From NCBI GenBank assembly GCA_018335695.1, contig JAGXRV010000074.1, positions 25,658-89,657 on the forward strand: a stretch of DNA of 64,000 nt. The letters run 5' to 3'. The notes beneath the pieces are model-generated. The model was not told where the DNA came from. It was given only the letters and a program-made list of their open reading frames with translations, and searched no databases. Positions 8,314 through 15,968 of this stretch are shown here, piece after piece (within the stretch, counting starts at the first letter, position 1; each line of letters begins with the position of its first letter). This DNA comes from Clostridium sp. GTDB taxonomy: Bacteria > Bacillota > Dethiobacteria > Dethiobacterales > Dethiobacteraceae. Made by a program: the position numbers and the translations under genes.

Positions 8314-9123
8314 TTAGTTCAGCAAGTGGCCGGCAAGAAACTGCTGCAGCAGATCAAGTCGTCTCTTTTTGTGATAGCCTAGATAAGCTTTCCCTTCATA
8401 ATTCCGGCTGCGTGTTTCTTTTTTGGCCAAAGCAAGAGCTTCCAGGCAGTCGCCTGCAATGGTATCAACAATTTGTTTACTATGTGTGCTGTTTTTAATT
8501 TGTGAACCGAGGCAGATATGCGGAATTTCGCCGACAATACGGATGTCTAGGTTGGCAAAAGAGGCATGGACTAGCAGCGTGGGAGGCACGCAAAAGTCTT
8601 CCCAAGGAGTCAGTGATAACAGACGTCTTGACACAAGATGGGGGCCGTGTGATGGGGAAGCAATGCCAATATCGTTGTAAATACCAAGCTCTTTATTGAG
8701 TAAACGCCGGAAAAAGAAAAGTGGTTCGTTAAGCGTTTCAATAGGAGGACTTTGCGGGTAGCAATTTACAAGAGCCAGATCGGGGCTTTCCGCTGCCGTT
8801 TTAGCTAATATTTCGGAAAGTTGGCTGGTTATTTCTCCGACCAAATCGCCATCAATAAACAGGGCATGTGCGGCAGTGCTTTCGTAAACCAGTTTTGCTC
8901 CTATTGCTCTTGGCACATCAATCCCAAGCGCTTCTTTAAAACGGAGAACACTAATTTTTGCCGTATTCTCATGATAAACGGACTCCACTTCTGCTTGTGT
9001 GCTTTGGTTGGAACCGTTTTCGACTACGAAAATCTTTGTTATGGAAGGGAGAGCCAGGAGGCGCCTGAGCAGGCCGCCCACCCTCAATTCCTCATTGTGA
9101 ACAGGAACTACAGCTGCAAACAA
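8314..9123 (-). CDS. Glycosyltransferase family 2-like protein
   Basis: GT-A fold nucleotide-sugar transferase, acceptor unknown. The N-terminus FAAVVPVHNEE and the KIFVVENGSNQST segment form the nucleotide-binding strand, and ALFIDGDLVG supplies a DxD-like metal motif. No membrane helices are seen, so it is likely cytoplasmic or peripheral. The start is TTG at 9123 on the minus strand, with AGGAGGAG seven bases before it; an open frame to 9186 has no ribosome site. The C-terminal 30 residues are basic. It stands alone on the minus strand between two spore/translation genes and is not part of the Bacillus order. The family call is solid, the substrate unknown. Confidence 0.78.
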   Translation of the reverse strand: MFAAVVPVHNEELRVGGLLRRLLALPSITKIFVVENGSNQSTQAEVESVYHENTAKISVLRFKEALGIDVPRAIGAKLVYESTAAHALFIDGDLVGEITSQLSEILAKTAAESPDLALVNCYPQSPPIETLNEPLFFFRRLLNKELGIYNDIGIASPSHGPHLVSRRLLSLTPWEDFCVPPTLLVHASFANLDIRIVGEIPHICLGSQIKNSTHSKQIVDTIAGDCLEALALAKKETRSRNYEGKAYLGYHKKRRLDLLQQFLAGHLLN

Positions 9124-9264
9124 ATAGATCTCCTCCTGCCAACAGTATATTATAATCGTCGGCAAATGAGCATAGCGGTCAGACACAAATGCGGCTTCGC
9201 TCTCATATATATGCAGTGTATAATAACGCGTGGCTATGGTTAGCAGGAAGGCAGGTGCTAAAAT

Positions 9265-10119
9265 GTGAGCTTTTCCGTAGGCGACATTGTGGGGCGAAAA
9301 TCGTATGGAATGGACATTATGTTCAAAATTATTGCAATTGACGAAAGCAAACAGGAAGCAGTCCTAAAAGGCTTAAATATGAGATTGCTGGCAGATGCTA
9401 AACTCTCTGACTTAAAATTTCCAGAACCTATGGTTTTGCAAAATTATCGTTCTCGCTCGGACCATGCGCAAAAAGAATGTATTACAAAAATTTATCGGCG
9501 ACGTGGTTTGGAGAGAGAACAGACACGTAGTATCAGCGGCAGGGCGCCGGATGAATTTTTTGAGTTGCCCGGTAAAATTTTGCATCTGGACGGTGACGAA
9601 GATTATCTTGCGGAGTGTCTTAAGGCATATCACTCCCTGCAATTGGATGCGACAGGTTTTTATATTCCTGAAAAAGAGCAGCCTCATAAAATTTGGAGCC
9701 TTCTGCATAAGCACAGGCCGGATATTTTAATAATGACCGGGCATGATGCCTATATTAAAACGAAAAGAAATTTTCAAGATATCAAGAGTTACCGCAATTC
9801 ACAGTACTTTGTGGCTGCCACTTTAAAGGCAAGGCAGTATGAGCCGGGGAAAGATGAGCTGGTAATTTTTGCAGGAGCCTGCCAGTCGCATTATGAAGCC
9901 ATTCTTGCTGCAGGCGCCAATTTTGCGAGTTCACCGCAGCGCGTTTTAATCCACGCTTTAGACCCGGTCTTTATCATGGAAAACGTGGCTTATACTTCTA
10001 TAAACAGTTCAGTCAATATTTATGAAGTTATTAGGCATACTATCACCGGCTTAGATGGTATAGGAGGAGTCGAAACACGGGGGAAATTCCGTTTGGGATT
10101 GCCTAAATCTCCTTATTAG
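9265..10119 (+). CDS. yabG: Sporulation-specific protease YabG
   Basis: YabG is a cysteine protease made in the mother cell that trims spore coat proteins before transglutaminase cross-linking (known in Bacillus and Clostridioides). The family pattern is clear: SVGDIVGRKSYGMDIMFKI at the N-terminus, ILHLDGDEDYLAECLKAY in the middle, DILIMTGHDAY, and the VIFAGACQSHYEAILAAGANFASSP stretch with the conserved cysteine. The start is GTG 9265. The 284-residue length fits. Its place before veg is conserved. It is likely controlled by sigma-K; I see only a loose CATATATAT candidate near 9216. Confidence 0.95.
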   Translation: MSFSVGDIVGRKSYGMDIMFKIIAIDESKQEAVLKGLNMRLLADAKLSDLKFPEPMVLQNYRSRSDHAQKECITKIYRRRGLEREQTRSISGRAPDEFFELPGKILHLDGDEDYLAECLKAYHSLQLDATGFYIPEKEQPHKIWSLLHKHRPDILIMTGHDAYIKTKRNFQDIKSYRNSQYFVAATLKARQYEPGKDELVIFAGACQSHYEAILAAGANFASSPQRVLIHALDPVFIMENVAYTSINSSVNIYEVIRHTITGLDGIGGVETRGKFRLGLPKSPY

Positions 10120-10162
10120 GCCTCTATGCCCCTGCTTTGCAACATTCAGGCGCAAAAAAATC

Positions 10163-10192
10163 TTGACATAAGCTAAAATCTGCTGATATAAT
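10163..10192 (+). promoter_or_regulatory. Upstream veg promoter (P1)
   Basis: TTGACA at 10163-10168 and TATAAT at 10187-10192, both consensus, with an 18-base spacer. Confidence 0.75.
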
Positions 10193-10205
10193 AAAGTTTC
10201 ATAAT

Positions 10206-10234
10206 TTGACAATATTCTTGTAGTATGTTAGAAT
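10206..10234 (+). promoter_or_regulatory. Downstream veg promoter (P2)
   Basis: TTGACA at 10206-10211 and TAGAAT at 10229-10234, 17-base spacer. With P1 this gives two tandem vegetative promoters. Confidence 0.75.
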
Positions 10235-10266
10235 AGCAGTGTAAACAACGTCTGGGGTGATAAACA

Positions 10267-10533
10267 TTGGCAGCCGGTACTTCATTACTGCAAATCAGGC
10301 GTAGCCTGGAATCCCATGTCGGACAGAAAATTCGTTTGCGTGCCCATCGCGGACGTCGGAAAACTTTGGAGAAAGTTGGCGTTCTGGAGAATACGTATCC
10401 ATCGATTTTTGTCGTAAGAATTGATGAACCGAATTATAACCAGCGTCTTTCCTTCTCATATGCCGATGTTCTGACAGAGACAGTGGAACTGACCCTTGTA
10501 CACAAAGATGAAAAAACAAAACATCCTGCCTAA
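10267..10533 (+). CDS. veg: Veg protein
   Basis: Small conserved Firmicute protein (DUF1021), 88 residues, that stimulates biofilm matrix genes in Bacillus by antagonising SinR; its wider role is unclear. IRRSLESHVGQKIRLRAHRGRRK and VGVLENTYPSIFVVRID are hallmark segments. The start is TTG 10267. Two strong tandem promoters precede it and a strong terminator follows, so it is a single-gene unit with high expression, as in Bacillus. Its position after yabG is conserved. Confidence 0.95.
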   Translation: MAAGTSLLQIRRSLESHVGQKIRLRAHRGRRKTLEKVGVLENTYPSIFVVRIDEPNYNQRLSFSYADVLTETVELTLVHKDEKTKHPA

Positions 10534-10550
10534 GTTCAGTATTTATTTAA

Positions 10551-10580
10551 AAAAGCGCAGCCACAAAGCTGCGCTTTTTT
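10551..10580 (+). terminator. Terminator after veg
   Basis: AAAAGCGCAGC (10551-10561), loop CACAAA, GCTGCGCTTTTTT (10568-10580). Confidence 0.9.
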
Positions 10581-10641
10581 AATACCAGAAAATAATATGG
10601 AAGTATTTTTTGCAGATAATGCGATTGCAAAGACTGTTTGG

Positions 10642-10668
10642 ACATATTTTATTCATCCTTGCATAGAT
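10642..10668 (+). promoter_or_regulatory. Sigma-E type promoter candidate before the first SPOCS gene
   Basis: ACATATT (10642-10648) matches the sigma-E -35 element and CATAGAT (10662-10668) resembles its -10 element; the spacer is 13 bases. The distance to the gene is about 145 bases. Confidence 0.45.
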
Positions 10669-10755
10669 ATTTAAAGATTTCAGTGTCGGCTGGACACACT
10701 TTGGCAGGTTAACTCATATAATTAAGCGGGTGATGCCTTGTGAAAGGAGGCGTGG

Positions 10756-10784
10756 GACACTTTTCCGTTATTTGCATATAGTGT
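10756..10784 (+). promoter_or_regulatory. Sigma-K/sigma-E type promoter candidate before the first SPOCS gene
   Basis: GAC at 10756-10758 and CATATAGTG from 10775 are separated by 16 bases. This resembles the AC-N16-CATANNNTA pattern of sigma-K, 30 bases before the gene. Weak by itself, but it fits a mother-cell coat gene. Confidence 0.35.
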
Positions 10785-10812
10785 AGGAAATTAACTGAAG
10801 GGGGGATGAAAC

Positions 10813-12510
10813 ATGGGTAAAGATGATCACGTTAAGCCGCTAGAATGCATAACCGAATTGCTGAAAGTGGAGCAGGTTGTGGGCGAAAATGCTACGCAGA
10901 CTTCAGTAATTCGGGATATTACCCTGCCGGGGAGAGTAAGAAAAATCACTGAAGTAGATACTACTCTTCGTGATGTGCGGGGGCGCGTGATTGAAAACAA
11001 AGTGGTTGTGGAAGGAATCGTCCATAAACAGATTTTTTATGTAGATGATGATACCGGCCAGTTGAAGGAGTATACTGTGCCGGACGAGCGCTTCGTTCAG
11101 TTTGTGGACGTTCCCGGTGCGCTGCCAGGCATGAATGTGCAAATACATTCCAGGGTAGAATTTGTTGGTCACGATTTTATACGCGAAATTTGTTTTGACC
11201 ACAAGAAACCTCATCATGACAAGAATGGTCACCATAATAATGATGATAACAATAAGTATGATAACATTGATCACGATAATGATCACGATCATGATTATCA
11301 CAAAAAGGATTACGGTAAAGAGTGCCACAAAGGTCACCACTACGAAAAAGTTGAGTCGCTATATCGCCAGACGGTTATCCTGGAAATTTTTGCAAAAGTG
11401 ACAGAGTCAATCCAATTAAACGTTGTGGTTGACGTAGTAGGAATTGACGAAAAAAGAATCCAGACTGAACTTTTAAAAGTGGAGAGCGTAATCGGAGAAG
11501 GCGCATCCCAGGTGGCTGTAACTGCAGACATTAGGTTTAATCGGCCCGCACGAAAGATTAAAAATATAGATTCTGAAATTCGTAATCTGGTTTCCCGGGT
11601 AATCGAGGATAAAGTGGTTGTGGAGGGCGTGCTCCACAAGCAAATTTTCTTTGTGGGTTTAGAAAATGACATAGTCTTTGAGGTGTCCGTCGATGAAAAA
11701 TTCACTCACTTTGTAGATATTCCCGGTGCATTTCCCGGCGCCAATGTGCAAGTCTATCCACGGGTTGAATTTGTTAATGTGCAGATAGATGCCTACGACC
11801 CCACATTCGGCAAACAGACTGCTATCATTGACATCTTTGTCAAGGTAACGGAGACTGTGCAGGTTGATGTGGTCACCGACATTAAGGATGTAAAAGTTAC
11901 AAAAGAGTTGCTAAAAGTGTCCCAGGTTGTCGGCGAAGGAGTTCGTCAGCAAACTATTGTGGCGGATCTTACAGCTCCGGCTCCCGCCAGAAAAATTGCC
12001 GGCCCGCCGGACACTCGCTTTGAAAACATCGTGACTAGGGTCATAGAGAACAAAGCTGTTATCGAAGGAGATTTGGTTAAACAAGTATACTTCGTTCGTG
12101 ACGGTGATTTTCCTGAGGTGCTGGAGTTTGAAGTCCGTGAACACTTCACCAGTTTTATTGATATACCTGGAGCTTTGCCAGGTCAGGTTGTCCAGGTCTA
12201 TCCGCGGGTAGAGTTTACTGACTTTGAAATTGATCCCTACGACCACAGGCATATCCGCCAGACTTCTGTGATCGAAATCTTTGTAAAAGTTACAGAATTT
12301 GTTCAGATTGAAGTGGTCATTGACTGTGATGTGAAACCGGTTCCTGCCGTGACTGTCTATGTCGTACAGAAAGGCGACACGCTCTTTAAAATTGCTGCAC
12401 GCTTTAGCACCACAGTAGCTGCCATCCTATCGGCAAATCCTGATATTAAAGACCCAAACTTGATTTTCCCGGGACAGAAGATTCTTATCCCGGCACCTCC
12501 AAAAGGATAA
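10813..12510 (+). CDS. Triple-SPOCS-domain LysM protein with His/Asp-rich insert (spore coat type)
   Basis: Three SPOCS (DUF3794) domains of about 150 residues each are followed by one LysM domain. Each repeat starts with TELLKVE-VVGE or similar, continues with RVIE-KVVVEG--HKQIF, a (F/V)DIPGA-PG segment and ends with IFVKVTE. The LysM (VVQKGDTLFKIAARFS, about residues 518-562) binds peptidoglycan. SPOCS-LysM proteins include SpoVID/SafA-type coat morphogenesis factors (family knowledge). The first repeat carries an insert at residues about 128-180 crowded with His, Asp, Asn and Lys; repeats two and three have only about ten residues there. The insert looks metal-binding (inference). There is no signal peptide, consistent with mother-cell cytoplasm. 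The start ATG 10813 follows AAGGGGGG. Confidence 0.85.
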   Translation: MGKDDHVKPLECITELLKVEQVVGENATQTSVIRDITLPGRVRKITEVDTTLRDVRGRVIENKVVVEGIVHKQIFYVDDDTGQLKEYTVPDERFVQFVDVPGALPGMNVQIHSRVEFVGHDFIREICFDHKKPHHDKNGHHNNDDNNKYDNIDHDNDHDHDYHKKDYGKECHKGHHYEKVESLYRQTVILEIFAKVTESIQLNVVVDVVGIDEKRIQTELLKVESVIGEGASQVAVTADIRFNRPARKIKNIDSEIRNLVSRVIEDKVVVEGVLHKQIFFVGLENDIVFEVSVDEKFTHFVDIPGAFPGANVQVYPRVEFVNVQIDAYDPTFGKQTAIIDIFVKVTETVQVDVVTDIKDVKVTKELLKVSQVVGEGVRQQTIVADLTAPAPARKIAGPPDTRFENIVTRVIENKAVIEGDLVKQVYFVRDGDFPEVLEFEVREHFTSFIDIPGALPGQVVQVYPRVEFTDFEIDPYDHRHIRQTSVIEIFVKVTEFVQIEVVIDCDVKPVPAVTVYVVQKGDTLFKIAARFSTTVAAILSANPDIKDPNLIFPGQKILIPAPPKG

Positions 12511-12538
12511 TGTAGCATCATTGATGCTACATTTTTTT
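12511..12538 (+). terminator. Terminator after the first SPOCS gene
   Basis: TGTAGCATCA (12511-12520) and TGATGCTACA (12522-12531) form a perfect inverted repeat, followed by seven T. Confidence 0.88.
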
Positions 12539-12607
12539 ATTTACTTGATTAGTAAACTTTTGTCTATCCTTAGCATACGATAGCAACGGAAGGCAGGGGA
12601 ATTCATA

Positions 12608-14167
12608 ATGAGCAAAGAGCCGGAACAAAAAAAGCGTATATTACCGTTGATTTTGACTGAGGGGAGTACTGCTATAACAGTACCTCTGACATGGTCACTG
12701 CCGGGGAATGTGCCGCAGTTTGATGAGCCGGAACTGACGGTAGTGGATGTAAAAGCGGTTGCTTTATCCGGAGAAGTAGTGGCAGAAGTAGTTATCGAAC
12801 AGCTGACATTTTATCTCAATGAAGAAACTGGGTTGGTGGAAAAGCAGATCGTCACGCACCTGTTAACCGAGCTGTTACAAGTGCCTATCGCAAAACCGGG
12901 TAATCGGGTGATTGCGCATGTTGACGTGGGGGTGCTTGGAGGCTGGCGGACGGAACGCTTCAATCTGCGTGGGCAAAGAGCAACGATACTTAAAGGTGAA
13001 TGTAAGCTTTTTGTCAGCTATACAGTACTTGGTGACCAGGAAGTTTTTATTTATAAGACTTCCGGTTTTGACGGTGAAGCGCTGTCGGAAACAGTAGAAG
13101 TGGAATCTCTGCAGAGTTGCTATCAGGAAGTTATCGATTTATCACTAGCGCTGGAAATGAATGCCACTCCTAAAAGTATGGGGGAAGTGAGCGGATATTT
13201 CAGAAATGCTAAAGTCACACCAATGTGTGGTTGGGTCAAGATTGAAGGTGAAATTGCTGCCACAGTCCCATACTTAACTGAAAATGAGCAGACAAATTGT
13301 GAAGTATTTGTCTTTCCGGTAAAATATTTCCTTGAGGCAAATACAGCCACGGCTGAAATGGATGCGGAAGTGACGGGAGATGTAAAATTTTTTACTTGTC
13401 TGCGTGAACCCGCTGAAAGAACGGGGATACTAAGAGGCTTGCTATATCTGGAGGGACGGCTTAGTCTGCTGGAACATCTGGGAGTGACAGTCAGAAGCCG
13501 GAATCATCCTGCCGGTTTCCAGCATAATTTGCCCCATCATCATCATCATAAGCCTTTTCTGTTGGAAGAAGTTATTGCCATGGGTTCATCGCAGACGCTG
13601 ATACAGCGCGAAATATTTTTTCCCCGTCGCGTGCGTGGCGTGCGGGAACCGGTCGATGCTCAAGTTAGAAATCTACAGCATGAAGTAATCCCAAACAAAG
13701 TCATTGTGAAAGGTATATTACGCAAGCAGATTTATGCTATTGATGCTGAAACAGGCACAGTCTTTGCGGTAGACGTTAATGAGAATTTTGTCCATTTTGT
13801 TGACGTTCCAGGCGCTTCGCCCGGGATGCGTGCTCATGTTAAGGCGCGCGTAGAATTTGTGAAGGTGGATATTAATCCCGGAGGCGAATTGGCGCGGCAG
13901 GTAACAATCATTGAAATTACTGTCAAAGTTACCCGATTTATGAAAAAGGAAATAGCGGTAGACAATCTCTGGCCGGTTTTCCCGTGGCAGCCCGTGAAGC
14001 CTATGCCTCCGCATCCAGTGGCAAAAACATATATTGTTCGTTCAGGCGATACAATCTGGAAAATAGCAAATATGTTTGGCGTATCCATGGATGCGATTAT
14101 TGCAGCAAATAACCTTACAAATCCTAATTTAATCTTTCCGGGGCAACAATTGATAATTCCGAAATAA
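12608..14167 (+). CDS. SPOCS-domain LysM protein (second copy, divergent)
   Basis: A 519-residue relative of the preceding protein. The N-terminal two-thirds are divergent SPOCS-like beta domains; the best-preserved SPOCS unit is near residues 318-450 (QTLIQREIFFP, then KVIVKGILRKQIYAID, HFVDVPGASPGM, TIIEITVKVT). A LysM domain closes the protein (IVRSGDTIWKIANMFGVS, about residues 475-518). A short histidine run, HNLPHHHHHKP, lies near residue 313 between domains. No signal peptide is seen. It has its own terminator and lies 98 bases after the previous gene's stop, so it is probably a paired coat or spore-envelope component. The exact number of SPOCS domains cannot be settled by eye. Confidence 0.8.
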   Translation: MSKEPEQKKRILPLILTEGSTAITVPLTWSLPGNVPQFDEPELTVVDVKAVALSGEVVAEVVIEQLTFYLNEETGLVEKQIVTHLLTELLQVPIAKPGNRVIAHVDVGVLGGWRTERFNLRGQRATILKGECKLFVSYTVLGDQEVFIYKTSGFDGEALSETVEVESLQSCYQEVIDLSLALEMNATPKSMGEVSGYFRNAKVTPMCGWVKIEGEIAATVPYLTENEQTNCEVFVFPVKYFLEANTATAEMDAEVTGDVKFFTCLREPAERTGILRGLLYLEGRLSLLEHLGVTVRSRNHPAGFQHNLPHHHHHKPFLLEEVIAMGSSQTLIQREIFFPRRVRGVREPVDAQVRNLQHEVIPNKVIVKGILRKQIYAIDAETGTVFAVDVNENFVHFVDVPGASPGMRAHVKARVEFVKVDINPGGELARQVTIIEITVKVTRFMKKEIAVDNLWPVFPWQPVKPMPPHPVAKTYIVRSGDTIWKIANMFGVSMDAIIAANNLTNPNLIFPGQQLIIPK

Positions 14168-14201
14168 CTGGCAACTTTCACCATGTAAACGGATTTTCCT
14201 G

Positions 14202-14232
14202 ACAGCGGCTTTGGCGGCCGCTGTTTTGTTGT
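14202..14232 (+). terminator. Terminator after the second SPOCS gene
   Basis: ACAGCGGC (14202-14209) pairs with GCCGCTGT (14217-14224), followed by TTTGTTGTTATTT. Confidence 0.75.
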
Positions 14233-14271
14233 TATTTGCTCAAACTCAAGCAGTTTCTCGCAAGATGGCTT

Positions 14272-14300
14272 TTGTCAGAGTTTGCCGCATAGTCTATAAT
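14272..14300 (+). promoter_or_regulatory. Sigma-A type promoter of the LysM-CAP gene
   Basis: TTGTCA (14272-14277) and a perfect TATAAT (14295-14300), 17-base spacer. Confidence 0.65.
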
Positions 14301-14348
14301 GGAAAATGTGAAGTTATGTTAACAATTTAAAAAAAGGAGTGTGCTTTT

Positions 14349-15188
14349 GTGTATAAAAAAAGGACGAGCTTTCTTTCACTGGTGCTGTTAATCACAGTTT
14401 TACTGATGTCTTTCTCATCTACTGTTAACGCCTTAACGTTTACAAATACATTGACTGTCCGCCATGTTTTTCGGTGGACTCCCAGCGGATGGCAGAGGGT
14501 TTCTTCACCGCTGATCTTAGTTGGGAATACAAGCCAAATTGCTTTATACAGAGTGCAGTCAGGCGATACATTGCAGCGTATCAGCTCGCGTTTCAATACG
14601 ACTGTTGCAGAGCTGATGCGGCTGAATCGTTTGACAAACACAACTATTGTTGTGAATCAGCTATTGCTTGTGCCTCGTCCTCAAGCTCAACCTGCTCCCC
14701 AACCCCAACCGGCGCCTCAGCCTCAACCCGCGCCACAACCCCAGCCTGCGCCTCAGCCTCAACCTGCTCCTCAGCCGCAGCCGACGCCCTCCAGTCAATT
14801 GAATCAGTTTGAGCAGAGAGTTTTTGAGCTGACCAATCTGGAACGGCAAAAACATGGAATAGCGCCGCTGCAAATCGATTTAGCTCTTTCTCAGGTAGCC
14901 AGACTAAAGTCGCAGGATATGCACGATGCCGGCTATTTCGCGCACAATTCTCCGCTGTATGGCTCACCCTTTGATATGATGAGGCGCTTTGGCATAGCTT
15001 TTCAAACCGCAGGGGAAAATATTGCCGCCGGACAGAGAACCCCTGAAGATGTGGTAAGGGCTTGGATGAATAGCCCGGGACATCGAGCGAACATTTTAAA
15101 CAGCAGATTTACTCATTTTGGCAGCGGTTATTTCAGCGGACCCAACGGTTTTGGTCATTACTGGACGCAAATGTTTGTCGGCCGCTAG
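14349..15188 (+). CDS. Secreted LysM - Pro/Gln-repeat - CAP-domain protein
   Basis: Exported protein of the YkwD/CAP (SCP-PR1) superfamily. A signal peptide (residues 1-28, KKRTSFLSLVLLITVLL core, likely cleaved after NA) is followed by a LysM domain (VQSGDTLQRISSRFNTTVAEL, residues about 67-110). Then comes a linker of alternating APQPQP units (about 113-150) and a C-terminal CAP domain. The CAP domain shows FELTNLERQKHG, HDAGYFAHNSP, AGENIAAGQ and the HRANILN signature. LysM suggests binding to the wall; the catalytic activity of bacterial CAP proteins is uncertain. The linker is built from repeats of 6 to 18 bases that could change length. The start is GTG 14349 with AAAAAGGAG upstream. 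Confidence 0.9.
   Translation: MYKKRTSFLSLVLLITVLLMSFSSTVNALTFTNTLTVRHVFRWTPSGWQRVSSPLILVGNTSQIALYRVQSGDTLQRISSRFNTTVAELMRLNRLTNTTIVVNQLLLVPRPQAQPAPQPQPAPQPQPAPQPQPAPQPQPAPQPQPTPSSQLNQFEQRVFELTNLERQKHGIAPLQIDLALSQVARLKSQDMHDAGYFAHNSPLYGSPFDMMRRFGIAFQTAGENIAAGQRTPEDVVRAWMNSPGHRANILNSRFTHFGSGYFSGPNGFGHYWTQMFVGR
14689..14785 (+). repeat. Tandem Pro/Gln-coding repeat
   Basis: Short repeats of the type CCTCAACC/CAACCCC encode APQPQP units about six times between the LysM and CAP domains. Codon choice alternates (CAA/CAG, CCT/CCC/CCG), so the array is not freshly expanded. Confidence 0.8.
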
Positions 15189-15205
15189 ACAAAAGCAGTT
15201 AAAAG

Positions 15206-15233
15206 GAGCGTCAGGCTATTTTGCCTGACGCTC
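15206..15233. terminator. Bidirectional terminator between the CAP gene and the L,D-transpeptidase gene
   Basis: GAGCGTCAGGC (15206-15216) and GCCTGACGCTC (15223-15233) form a perfect 11-bp stem with a TATTTT loop. The right arm codes for the end of the minus-strand gene. Confidence 0.7.
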
Positions 15234-15749
15234 TTCGAATATTGGAATGAGAAGCATTTTGCCGGGATGAAGGTAGCGCGGGTGTTTAATTTTATTAAAC
15301 TGAATCAGTTGTTCCGGCGTTATCTTGAAGCGGCGCGCAATAGTTTCCACCGTATCTCCTGGACGGACATAATAGATATCTTTACCGATGTGTTCAGGGA
15401 CTTTTACCGCATCCTCACGATCAAAAATAATCACAGGGGTGCCGATGGGGACAAGCGGATAAATTTCTTCCACATCCTCGTTATACATCCGAACGCATCC
15501 TGCGGTAGCGGCGGTGTTGATGGTCCAGGGGTTAAAAGTGCCATGGATGCCATGGCGCTGGTAAGTAAACGCCATCCAACGTGTGCCTAAGCCGGGATGA
15601 GGACGAGGATTTTTTTCATAAACTTTATATTCACCCAACGGTGTAGGCGTTGCCGGTTTGCCAATGGCAATGGGAAATGTTTTGTAATACTGTCCTTGCT
15701 GGTAAAAGGTCAGTTTTTTCATTAACCGATTAACTTCTATTTTGGTCAT
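15216..15749 (-). CDS. YkuD-type L,D-transpeptidase with C-terminal LysM
   Basis: Makes or remodels 3-3 peptidoglycan cross-links, or attaches proteins to the wall. The YkuD catalytic motif is complete: HGIHGTFNP (His66/His69) and TAGCVRM with the nucleophile Cys85. A LysM domain occupies residues about 127-171 (VRPGDTVETIARRFK). The N-terminus shows no signal peptide, which in Firmicutes is common for spore-associated LdtS-type enzymes such as YkuD itself, found in spores of Bacillus (family knowledge). ATG 15749 follows GGGAGAG on the minus strand. It is convergent with the CAP gene. Together with the SPOCS genes this makes a four-gene LysM-rich block. Confidence 0.92.
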   Translation of the reverse strand: MTKIEVNRLMKKLTFYQQGQYYKTFPIAIGKPATPTPLGEYKVYEKNPRPHPGLGTRWMAFTYQRHGIHGTFNPWTINTAATAGCVRMYNEDVEEIYPLVPIGTPVIIFDREDAVKVPEHIGKDIYYVRPGDTVETIARRFKITPEQLIQFNKIKHPRYLHPGKMLLIPIFEERQAK

Positions 15750-15968
15750 GTTCTGCTCTCCCGTTTTACGTATTTTTTATAATATCCTATGTAGGAACGG
15801 GATGTTCTGACATTCAGGTAATAAAAGTTGGAATTAGCCAGAGTTAATCTCTGCTTTGGAAGAGGTATTTTAACCAAGATGTGGAATAGTAAAGCACGAC
15901 TTATGGTTTTGTCTTTGTATACACCGAATAGTTTCTTGCGACGTGCCTGGGCAGATGGAGGGAAAAGG

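Noticed and set aside
9187..9264. A promoter for the minus-strand glycosyltransferase
   Set aside because: TATAAT is present on the minus strand near 9146-9151 but no acceptable -35 element at correct distance.
11162..11401. Ile/Thr/Met-rich frame inside the first SPOCS gene
   Set aside because: It is a frame shadow of the His/Asp-rich insert with its simple-sequence codons.
14689..14785. Tandem repeats as a CRISPR array
   Set aside because: Units are 6-18 bases, in frame and coding, with no spacers. No CRISPR array or cas gene is seen anywhere in the window.
14644..14967. Minus-strand frame rich in Glu/Ala/Val opposite the LysM-CAP gene
   Set aside because: It is the complement of the Pro/Gln repeat; no start signal and the plus-strand gene is certain.
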